DNA of 11,874 bases from an uncultured Collinsella sp. (lineage in GTDB: Bacteria; Actinomycetota; Coriobacteriia; Coriobacteriales; Coriobacteriaceae): contig UQSB01000056.1 in assembly GCA_900543505.1 (NCBI GenBank), positions 1-11,874 on the forward strand, written 5' to 3'. Numbering within the stretch: position 1 is the stretch's first letter; each line of letters begins with the position of its first letter. The translations under genes were made by a program, and so were the position numbers. The notes under the pieces are model-generated. The model ran no database searches. It was not told where the DNA came from and worked only from the letters and a program-made list of their open reading frames with translations. This document shows positions 1-6,800 of the stretch, piece by piece.

Positions 1-7
1 AAGGGCG

Positions 8-29
8 GAGGCGGGGCATGCCCCGCCTC
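8..29. terminator. GC-rich perfect palindrome, possible terminator of a gene left of the window
   Basis: Bases 8-29 form a perfect 22-bp palindrome that folds into a 9-bp GC stem closed by a CATG loop. Only a weak 'TCTT' follows it, so a classical U-tract is lacking. It lies at the extreme left edge with no gene visible in the window that it could serve on either side. It is best read as an intrinsic terminator for a gene ending just outside the window. A protein-binding palindrome is the alternative. Confidence 0.45.
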
Positions 30-65
30 TTACACCACATCTCTGCGCGCTACCGTGGGGGTGGT

Positions 66-278
66 GGCGACGTGCATTTTTGCGAGTATTCTGCAATCGA
101 AGGCCCTTGCATACCGACCTCGGGCGAAAAATCGGGATTTATCGATGTTTTCTACGAATGATGGGCGGGGTTATGGGCTGACAGCATTTGATTTGCAGGG
201 ATATTCGCGGTCTTTGGCATTTATCGTGGCGCTCGAAGCTGTCGGGCATGCTGAATACTCCCAAAAATGCACGGCGCC
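66..278. repeat. Intergenic element bounded by 26-nt terminal inverted repeats (MITE-like or structured RNA)
   Basis: Bases 66-91 and 253-278 are inverted copies of each other with two mismatches in 26 positions. The inner 21 nt (71-91 against 253-273) differ at one base. A few further complementary bases (93-95 with 249-251) extend the ends inward. The roughly 160-bp interior has no convincing gene; the one short open frame across it (55-282) has no Shine-Dalgarno and no recognisable domain. The layout resembles a miniature inverted-repeat element or a dispersed intergenic repeat, or the base of a large RNA hairpin. No target-site duplication is evident at the outer edges. The inverted repeat is seen directly, while mobility is inferred. 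Confidence 0.5.
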
Positions 279-303
279 TTGAGGGGGACCTTCGCGACAA
301 AGG

Positions 304-342
304 AAACCGCCCCGTCGAAGTATGCATTCGACGGGGCGGTTT
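304..342 (-). terminator. Intrinsic terminator downstream of lemA
   Basis: Bases 304-319 and 327-342 form a perfect 16-bp stem with a 7-nt loop (320-326). Its core is a long G/C run flanked by three A:T pairs. Read on the minus strand it lies about 36 nt after the lemA stop and is followed by a fairly T-rich 'TTTCCTTTG' tail. Nothing else nearby on the minus strand needs a terminator, so it is assigned to lemA. Confidence 0.87.
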
Positions 343-378
343 ATGCATATACCCGATTAAGGATACGCTGCGGATCTG

Positions 379-930
379 TTAGAACTTGACGGTCGGTGCC
401 TGGCGGGCTGCTTCGGCGGCCTCGAAGCCCTGGCGCTCCTTAAACTGGAAGATGCCGGCAAAGATGACGGCAGGGAACGTCTGGATGGCGTTGTTGTAGC
501 TGAGCACGCAGTCGTTGTAGCTCTGGCGCGCGTAGCTCACCTTGTTCTCGGTGTCTTCGAGCGTGGCTTGGAGCTGCGTAAAGTTGGTGTTCGCCTTAAG
601 ATCGGGGTAAGCCTCGGCCACGGCGAAGAGCTGGCGCAGGGCGCCGGTCAGCACGTTGTCGGCTTCCATCTTGGCTTCGGGCGTGGTAGCGCTCACGGCG
701 GCGTTGCGCGCGTTGACCACGGCGGCAAGCGTGTCCTGCTCGTGTTTGGCATAGCCCTTGACGGTCTCGACTAGGTTAGGGATCAGGTCGTTGCGGCGCT
801 GCAGCTGCGTGTCGATGTTCTGCCAGGCGTTATCGATACGGTTACGCTTGGTGACCATGTTGTTGTAGATGCCGGCGATGGCGCAGACAATCACAATGAC
901 AACAACGATGCCGATGATGACGGTAATCAT
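379..930 (-). CDS. lemA: LemA family membrane protein
   Basis: The 183-residue product matches the LemA family in length and layout. Residues about 2-22 form one very hydrophobic N-terminal membrane helix. A long helical domain follows with the family hallmarks: N-x-I-D-x-A-W around residues 30-36, RRNDLIPNLVETVKGY at 45-60, and a conserved AYPDLKAN-x-x-F stretch at 107-117. Next come LEDTENKV and a Y-N-x-x-I-Q-T-F-P segment at 145-153. The expected topology is a short outside N-terminus, one helix and a soluble helical bundle. The biochemical role of LemA proteins is poorly defined; in some bacteria they are encoded near TPM-domain or HtpX proteins, but neither is visible here. The ATG at 928-930 is preceded by GGAG with 5-nt spacing, which fixes the start. 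The gene is monocistronic, with its own promoter candidate and terminator. Confidence 0.96.
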   Translation of the reverse strand: MITVIIGIVVVIVIVCAIAGIYNNMVTKRNRIDNAWQNIDTQLQRRNDLIPNLVETVKGYAKHEQDTLAAVVNARNAAVSATTPEAKMEADNVLTGALRQLFAVAEAYPDLKANTNFTQLQATLEDTENKVSYARQSYNDCVLSYNNAIQTFPAVIFAGIFQFKERQGFEAAEAARQAPTVKF

Positions 931-977
931 GATGTCTCCGTTTCGAATGGCCGCGGCGGCATGCGCCAGCTGCCGTT

Positions 978-999
978 GGTATAACGCTACTAGTATACC
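978..999. promoter_or_regulatory. Dyad overlapping the lemA -10 element, possible operator
   Basis: GGTATA (978-983) and TATACC (994-999) are perfect inverted half-sites separated by 10 bp. They cover the proposed lemA -10. TetR-family repressors often bind dyads in the gap between their own gene and a divergent neighbour, so the regulator starting at 1142 is the obvious candidate ligand. The half-sites are short, so chance occurrence is possible. Confidence 0.3.
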
Positions 1000-1020
1000 C
1001 GCAACGTTTTGCCGTGCCGA
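992..1020 (-). promoter_or_regulatory. Candidate sigma-70-type promoter of lemA
   Basis: On the minus strand a -35-like TCGGCA (1015-1020) lies 17 bp from a -10-like TATACT (992-997). They match the consensus at 4 of 6 and 5 of 6 positions. Transcription would begin near 985, giving a leader of about 55 nt before the lemA ATG. The -10 sits inside a dyad (GGTATA at 978-983, TATACC at 994-999), so a repressor bound there would block it. Confidence 0.5.
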
Positions 1021-1071
1021 ACTTTCCGGTAAGCGTTATGTTTTCGGCGGGGTCGGCACCGGGGTAAAACG
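1005..1071. promoter_or_regulatory. Long imperfect inverted repeat in the lemA/regulator intergenic region
   Basis: Bases 1005-1020 can pair with 1053-1071. A 9-bp segment (1005-1013 with 1063-1071, one G:U) is stacked on a 7-bp segment (1014-1020 with 1053-1059), with a 3-nt bulge at 1060-1062 and a 32-nt apical region. It covers the lemA -35 candidate and would be transcribed if the regulator's message starts upstream of it. It could be a leader hairpin or a pair of spaced operator arms. The pairing is seen; the function is unknown. Confidence 0.35.
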
Positions 1072-1141
1072 CGCGAGGTACAGGTGTAAGATATGCGACA
1101 GATTGACGAGTACTGTCTTTGCCCTGAGGATGGCGATACGG

Positions 1142-1726
1142 ATGGACCTTCGCATCAAGAAAACCTATCGTGCCCTGTTCGATGCTTTCACCGAGCTTCT
1201 CGAGGAGCATCGTTTTGAGGACCTGACGGTTGCCATGCTGTGCGACCGCGCCATGATTCGCCGCACGACGTTCTACAAGCACTTTCGCGACAAGAACGAT
1301 TACTTTGCCTTTTATATCGATGAGCTCATGTCCGGCTTGCCGCAAAAACAGCCCGATGAGGCTGGCACAGTGTCTGCCGAGGACGTGCGCGCGCTTCGGC
1401 ACGCGATTTTGGACGATGCCATGGATTTGATTCTGGCGCACGAGCAACTCATGGATAACATTTTGGCAAGCAGCATGTCGGGCATGTTGACCAACGTTAT
1501 TTGCGACCGTATTGCCCGCTCCATCCGCGAGCGTGTGATGAACGTGCTCGCCGAGGATGCCCTGGCCCCCGTGTCGCTCGAGACGACGTCTGAGTTTGTC
1601 GCCGGCGGTATTATTCGACTTTTCACGATATGGTGGGAATCGGGCCACGATCTTGAGCGTCGACCCGAGATGGCCGACGTGGTCGATGCGCTGTTTGAGC
1701 GGACCATGACGCCGGTGCATCACTAA
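1142..1726 (+). CDS. TetR/AcrR-like transcriptional regulator
   Basis: The 194-residue product has a TetR-type DNA-binding domain in residues about 5-55. The sequence DLTVAMLCDRAMIRRTTFYK followed by HFRDKNDY is the typical helix-turn-helix with the T-F-Y-x-H-F-x-x-K signature. The rest is a helical ligand or dimerisation domain ending in a G-G-I-I-R-L-F-x-x-W-W segment, like the C-terminal domain of DhaS-type TetR relatives. The effector is unknown. Two in-frame ATGs compete. The one at 1142 has AGGA at 1127-1130 with about 11-nt spacing and begins with the usual MDLRIKKTY-type N-terminus. The one at 1130 has GAGG directly abutting it and would add four residues. The frame stays open upstream without a better start. 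The gene is divergent from lemA, and its stop is 3 bp from the 3' end of the opposing tRNA. Its targets may include lemA or itself. Confidence 0.88.
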   Translation: MDLRIKKTYRALFDAFTELLEEHRFEDLTVAMLCDRAMIRRTTFYKHFRDKNDYFAFYIDELMSGLPQKQPDEAGTVSAEDVRALRHAILDDAMDLILAHEQLMDNILASSMSGMLTNVICDRIARSIRERVMNVLAEDALAPVSLETTSEFVAGGIIRLFTIWWESGHDLERRPEMADVVDALFERTMTPVHH

Positions 1727-1729
1727 AAG

Positions 1730-1819
1730 TGGCGGAGAGAGGGGGATTCGAACCCCCGGAACGCTCTCGCGCTCAACGGTTTTCAAGACCGCCGCATTCA
1801 ACCGCTCTGCCATCTCTCC
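1730..1819 (-). tRNA. tRNA-Ser (anticodon UGA)
   Basis: The minus strand gives a complete class II tRNA. The acceptor stem is GGAGAGA (from 1813-1819) paired with TCTCTCC (from 1734-1740). It has discriminator G, an encoded CCA (1730-1732), a T-arm with the GTTCGAATC core, and an anticodon loop CTTGAAA, so the anticodon is UGA, which reads UCA and wobbles to other UCN codons. The long variable arm of serine tRNAs is present. A TATCAT -10-like element lies 10 nt upstream of the 5' end (1830-1835). The gene is convergent with the TetR-like gene and divergent from the tadA fusion. Confidence 0.98.
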
Positions 1820-1870
1820 GTGAGTCGTAATGATAGCATCGTTTTGAATTTGCAACAGGGAAGGCGAACG

Positions 1871-3652
1871 ATGACGATCACCGAAATCGACGAGAAGTTC
1901 ATGCGCGAGGCGCTGGCGGAGGCTCGCGCCGCCGCGGCGGTGGGCGAGGTACCGATTGGTGCCGTGGTGGTGCGCGCGGGCGAGATTGTCGCGCGGGCGC
2001 ATAATCGTCGCGAGCTCGACCAGGACCCTTCGGCTCATGCAGAGTTCGCGGCCCTGTGCGCTGCCGCTCGGTCGCTCGGTCGCTGGCGCCTTTCCGATTG
2101 CACGGTCTACGTGACGCTCGAGCCCTGCTGCATGTGTGCGGGGCTTATGGTTAACGCGCGCGTGGGGCGCTGCGTGTATGGCGCGAGCGACGCCAAGGCG
2201 GGCGCGTTGGGATCCCTATACGATTTGAATGCCGACTCGCGCCTGAATCATCGGTTTAGCGTGACGGCTGGCGTGCTGGCAGACGAGTGTCGTGAGGTGT
2301 TGAGCGGCTATTTTAGTGGGTTGCGTGGCACCGATGGTACTGGCTGCGGTTGTGGGGCCGATCTTGAGGCGCATGCCGCTCATGCCGAGGCGCTCGCGTG
2401 TGCCGAAGATATCGTCGTTGAGGCGGTCGATTTTGGTGCCGCGTGCCGCCGGCCCCGCCGTGTGCTGTTGGCGATTGATTCCTTTAAGGGCAGCGTGTCG
2501 AGTGCGCAGGCGGAGGCGGCGGTTGCCGAAGGCGTGCGCCGCGTTTGGCCCGATGCCCAAGTGGCCACGTTGCCGCTGGCAGATGGTGGCGAGGGAACGC
2601 TCGACGCCGTTGCCGCCTGCGGTGGCGAGCTTGTGACCTGCGAGGTTGCAGGTCCCTTGGGCGAGCGTGTGCCTGCCCGGATGCTGGTTGATGTCGAGCA
2701 TGAGTCAGCTGTTATTGAGATGGCCGAAGCCGCGGGCATCGGGTACTCGCCTTGCACGGAGTCGTCGGCGCTGGCTGCTACAACCTATGGCGTGGGCGGG
2801 CTGATGCTCCGTGCGGTTCGTGCCGGGGCAAAGACTATCTATATTGGCTTGGGCGGCAGCGCCACCAACGACGGTGGCGCCGGTATGCTGCAGGCGCTGG
2901 GCGCGCGCCTTGTCGATGAGCACGGCCGCGATATCGCTCCCGGTCTCGCGGGTCTCGAACACGTGGTGAGTATCGATTTGGCGCCAGCGCTTCGGGCGCT
3001 GAACGGCGCGCGTGTCGTGGTGCTTTCCGATGTCGAGAATCCGCTTGTGGGACGCCGAGGCGCCCTAGCGGTGTTCGGTGGGCAGAAGGGCCTACCGACG
3101 GATGATGCCGAGGCGCTGAGCAGGTGCGACAGCTGGATGGTCGACTACGGTCGCCTGCTCGATACGGCAATTGTCGAGGCTCGGGCCCAGGGGCTGCTGC
3201 GCGTGCCCGAGGGTGCACGGACGTTCGGCTCGGTGCTCGGCGTGCCCGGTGCCGGTGCCGCCGGCGGCCTGGGCGCCGCGCTGCTGGCGCTCGGTGCCGA
3301 GTTGCGTTCGGGCGTGGAGACAGTGCTCGATCTCGTGGGGTTTGACGAGCGTGTACGCGATGTCGACCTGGTCATAACGGGCGAGGGCAATATGGACGAG
3401 CAATCCGCCGCCGGTAAGGCGCCGGTGGGCGTGGCACGCCGTGCCAAGCGGTGTGGCAAGCCGGTGATCGCTGTCGTGGGCGGTCGCGCTGTCAACCTGG
3501 ATGCGGTATATGGGCAGGGTATTGACTTGGTTTTGCCGATCTGCCGCAAGCCCATGGACCTGGAGCGGGCACTCGATTCGCAAGAAGCCACAACCAACCT
3601 CATCTGTGCCGGCGAGTCTGTTGCGCGAGCCTACGACCTCGGCCGCATCTAG
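1871..3652 (+). CDS. tadA: Fused tRNA adenosine deaminase (TadA-type) and type-1 glycerate kinase
   Basis: One uninterrupted 593-residue frame carries two enzymes. Residues about 5-152 are a TadA-type zinc deaminase with H-A-E at 56-58 (zinc histidine and proton-shuttle glutamate), P-C-C-M-C-A-G at 85-91 (zinc cysteines 86 and 89), and the downstream VYGASDAKAGALGS stretch. TadA converts A34 to inosine in tRNA-Arg(ACG). Residues about 196-593 are a type-1 glycerate kinase (glycerate to phosphoglycerate, ATP-dependent). Its family motifs are D-S-F-K-G-S (203-208), L-A-D-G-G-E-G-T (236-243), G-L-G-G-S-A-T-N-D-G-G (326-336), P-G-A-G-A-A-G-G-L-G (459-468) and G-E-G-N-M-D-E-Q-S-A-A-G-K (504-516). 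Residues about 153-195 form a Cys/Ala-rich linker unlike either family. The ATG at 1871 has AGGGAAGG 6 nt upstream. An alternative start inside the tRNA is unlikely. No start with a Shine-Dalgarno precedes the kinase, so separate translation is not favoured. The sequence shows no frameshift. Confidence 0.93.
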   Translation: MTITEIDEKFMREALAEARAAAAVGEVPIGAVVVRAGEIVARAHNRRELDQDPSAHAEFAALCAAARSLGRWRLSDCTVYVTLEPCCMCAGLMVNARVGRCVYGASDAKAGALGSLYDLNADSRLNHRFSVTAGVLADECREVLSGYFSGLRGTDGTGCGCGADLEAHAAHAEALACAEDIVVEAVDFGAACRRPRRVLLAIDSFKGSVSSAQAEAAVAEGVRRVWPDAQVATLPLADGGEGTLDAVAACGGELVTCEVAGPLGERVPARMLVDVEHESAVIEMAEAAGIGYSPCTESSALAATTYGVGGLMLRAVRAGAKTIYIGLGGSATNDGGAGMLQALGARLVDEHGRDIAPGLAGLEHVVSIDLAPALRALNGARVVVLSDVENPLVGRRGALAVFGGQKGLPTDDAEALSRCDSWMVDYGRLLDTAIVEARAQGLLRVPEGARTFGSVLGVPGAGAAGGLGAALLALGAELRSGVETVLDLVGFDERVRDVDLVITGEGNMDEQSAAGKAPVGVARRAKRCGKPVIAVVGGRAVNLDAVYGQGIDLVLPICRKPMDLERALDSQEATTNLICAGESVARAYDLGRI

Positions 3653-3883
3653 AAAAGTAGTCTTTTTGCACTTCAGGTGTTGACGCCGCCATTTATGTGC
3701 CATTAGTAGATTGCTCTTCGTTCAGTTGTTCGCCAATTAATCATGCCAATTAATTACCATTTCGGGCGAAGACGTGGATTATCTCCATGATGGGCCTCTT
3801 TGGTCATAATGTTGTCTTTAACTGTCCTTAATCAATAGATCGCTCGTGGGAAGAGAAGGCGACACCAGAGGGGGAGAAGGGAA
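3653..3883 (+). promoter_or_regulatory. AT-richer intergenic region upstream of the giant adhesin gene
   Basis: This 231-bp gap is clearly AT-richer than the coding sequence around it up to about 3840, then turns into a purine-rich G/A stretch ending in the adhesin's ribosome-binding site. A short A/T hairpin (AAAAG, TAGT loop, CTTTT) with a T-run just after the kinase stop may be a weak terminator. A CATAAT at 3805-3810 is the best -10-like hexamer, but it has no good -35, so the promoter is not fixed. Paired repeats at 3732-3754 are listed separately. No gene is seen here. Confidence 0.5.
3729..3770. promoter_or_regulatory. Tandem and inverted repeat cluster upstream of the adhesin
   Basis: The 10-mer GCCAATTAAT occurs twice as a direct repeat (3732-3741 and 3745-3754), 13 bp apart. 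The same bases form an inverted repeat, AATTAAT (3735-3741) and ATTAATT (3749-3755), with a 7-nt spacer. An outer pair, TTCGCC (3729-3734) and GGCGAA (3765-3770), flanks it. The cluster lies about 115-155 bp upstream of the proposed translation start, a reasonable place for a regulator-binding site. The repeats are seen; the function is inferred. Confidence 0.4.
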
Positions 3884-6800
3884 TTGGAGAGGAAAGTTTT
3901 CGGCGGGGGGGGCAGAGAGTCGCTGCTCTCTGCCTTGCGCTGGTTCTCGGCTTCGGATGTTTATCCGTTGGCGCGACGGCCGGTGTCGCATATGCGGCCA
4001 CGGAATCGCGGACTGCGTATACTGCGGAGGAGTTTGAGATCACCCAGGACGGCGTGACCTATTCGTGCGAGACCACGGATAAGGGCACGGCGGAAATCAC
4101 AGGTATTGTTGCCGACGACAGTGTGACCGCGGTGAGTGTGCCCAGCTCCATCGAGCATGGTGGCCAGACCTACAAAGTCACCAAACTTTATTTCTCGTCT
4201 GGTATCGTGGCCAAGAACGTTGAGCAGCTGACGCTTCCCGACACGCTCGAAAAAATGTACGGAGGGAATTTCCGGAGGTTCGCAAAGGTCAAGGAGCTCC
4301 ATATCCCTGGCTCCATCAAGAACTTCGCTTGCTCGCTGCAAAACGCTGGCTCGCTCGAAAAGCTCTATTTCGATGAGGGCGTCGAGGAGATTAGCGCCAA
4401 CATGATGGTCTATGGCTGCAGCAACCTTTCGGAGATCGATCTCCCCTCAACCCTCAAAATGATTTCGGGCTCGGGCGCCTTCGAGGGGGCTACGGCCCTC
4501 ACAGGCATCGAGTTTCCAAAAGATGTCGCCTTCTCCGACACCATAACGGGCGTGTTCGAAGACTGCACGTCTCTGACAAGCGTGTCGTTGCCCGCTTCGG
4601 TTACCAAGATCCCCTCGCACATGTTTGACGGATGCACCTCTCTCACGTCCGTCACCGCGCTGAGCGAAATCGAGTCCATCGGGGATGGGGCGTTTCGGAC
4701 TTGCTCGAGTTTGACTGGGATCGATTTCCCAGGCACATTGAAGAGCATCGGATCCTCTGCTTTCCAGGGGTGCGCCAGCCTGGTGAGCGTGCCCAATCTA
4801 AGCAAGGTGACAAAGATGGGCTGGGGGGCTTTTTACGAGTGCAAAAATCTGCAGGCGTCCGTGGATCTGTCCTCGCTTCAGAACATTCCGGACAATGCGT
4901 TCTGCTACACACCGGTTAAGATCGTGGGGCTTTGCGACAGCCTGAAGAGTATCGGTGAGTGGGCCTTTATCCAGAGCAACGTCGCCGTCCAGCTTCCCAG
5001 GACACTTGAGACAATTGGCAACTACGCCTTCTATTACGGCACGTTGCCGGAGCAGCTTTCCATTCCGGATTCCGTGACTTCCGTTGGCACGGCGGCCTTC
5101 TCGGGCGTAGGTGGCGTGAAGGATGTGACGATCGGGCGCGGCCTCACCGAAATACCCTCGGGTATGTTTGAAGGCAGCACGGTTAAAAAGATCACAATCG
5201 AAAACAGCATGGACGACATCAAAGGCTCGGAGAACCTCCCGTTCTTTGGCGTCGATATCGTCTACACGCGCGAGTCCATCGATGACGGCGTCGGCGGTAC
5301 CGTGAGCGATGACAGCACCAAGACCCTTCAGGATCTGGTCGACGAGGCCCCCTATGACAAGGAAACCGTCATCACCCTGAAAAAGCACGTGAAGCTTGGC
5401 TCCACGCTCACGATTCCTGCCGGGAAGATGATTAAGATCACGTCGGATGAGCCCTATACCATCTTGGCAAAGAAAAGCGGCTTCTCCGTACTGGTCAATG
5501 TTGCCGAGGGGGCATCCCTCGAGCTGTCGGGGAAAGTGTCCCTGAGTGGTCGCTACAACAAGGGCGCCATTATTTCTAGCAGGGGAGCGGTTGTGCTCTC
5601 TGACGAGGCCGTTGTGTGCGACGGCGCTGCGAACACCGTCAATACGGGTGTCATCGACGTGTCGGGAGACAAGGCTTCGCTTACCATGACGGGCGGCGCT
5701 ATCGAGCAGTGCGAGCTTAAGGACGCATATTGCGGCGCTGTCCACGCGAAGGACGGCGCCCATGTTGTCATGAAGGGCGGCGTTATTCGTAAGAATCACG
5801 TGTCTTTCTCCACGGACGGCGATGGTAACTACCTTTCGTCTACCGGCATCATGCTGATGGGCGATGCCCACCTTGAGATGAGTAACGGCAGTATCGAGGA
5901 TAACGCCGGCTATCAGGGCGGCGCGGTGGTCATGTACAGCGAGGCTCGTAACCAGAGAGCCTCCTTTGAGATGACCGGTGGTCAGCTTGTGCGCAACAGA
6001 GGCTATAAGCTTGGGAATCGAACTCCCTCCGGCGCAGTGCACGTCGAAGGGAATGCCGAGTTTACCCTCAAGGGCGGCAAGATCGAGGACAATATTGCGT
6101 ATTCTGATGGCAAAGGCGGCGGAGTGTGCGTGGTCGATCGCGGCCTGCAGCAGGGTGGTAGGGACCGTACCGCTTTCACTATGAAAGGTGGCTCCGTATC
6201 GGGTAACTCCGCTTCCGCCGGCGGAGGTGTCTATACCTATTCAGATGACGTCATCCTCAGTGCGGGCGAGATCAAGGACAATACTGCTCGGAATATGGGT
6301 GGCGGCGTATATAGCGAAGGCAACGAGTATCTCGTCTATAGCACGCTCCATATCGAAAACGCTCTCGTTGTTGATAACCATGCGAAAAAGCAGGGCGGCA
6401 GCATGTGGTTCTGCCCGACCGGAGATGCCAAGGTCTACGTCCAGAACGGTGGCCTGATCGCCAGGAACTCGGCCGATGAGGCGGGAGACGACCTCGTCTT
6501 CACCGGCTTCAAAGACGCCAAATACAAACTGACCTTGGCCAACCGCGCTCCGGGCGGCGGAAAGGTCAGCTGGTACAGAGACGGTGGGCTGTTTAACCCC
6601 GAAGGCACTTATGCGGAAACAAACACCGAAATCCCGCGATTCTCTCCCGACGGTGGCAACGGCGAGCCCCTGTCCTTTACCGACGCCACGCCGAACGTCG
6701 CGCTTAAATCTGTGATGAGCGAGGATGTGTATAACCTCGGCCGCGGTCAGACGTCGCTGACGATCTCTGGCAATACGGCCGAGCGGGGAGGCGGCATCGG

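Noticed and set aside
55..282. Short plus-strand frame of 75 codons at the left edge
   Set aside because: It coincides with the inverted-repeat element, has no Shine-Dalgarno and no recognisable domain, so it is more likely a by-product of the element than a gene.
1730..1819. tRNA-Ser as an attachment site for an integrated element
   Set aside because: No integrase, no partial tRNA duplicate and no mobile-element genes were found in the window.
842..2038. Long minus-strand open frame of 398 codons spanning the lemA start, the regulator, the tRNA and the tadA start
   Set aside because: It crosses a tRNA gene and runs antisense to clearly recognised proteins. Its translation is Arg/His-rich with no domain signature, a product of high-GC codon bias.
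3846..4037. GTG-initiated 63-codon frame at the 5' end of the adhesin
   Set aside because: It has no ribosome-binding site, and its product is unrelated to any export signal. It would need G7 or G10 to join the adhesin, so the TTG at 3884 is the better start.
4823..4834. G6 plus T5 run inside the LRR region as a second slippage site
   Set aside because: The reading frame is intact across it and the tract is short; without variation data it is not distinguishable from ordinary sequence.
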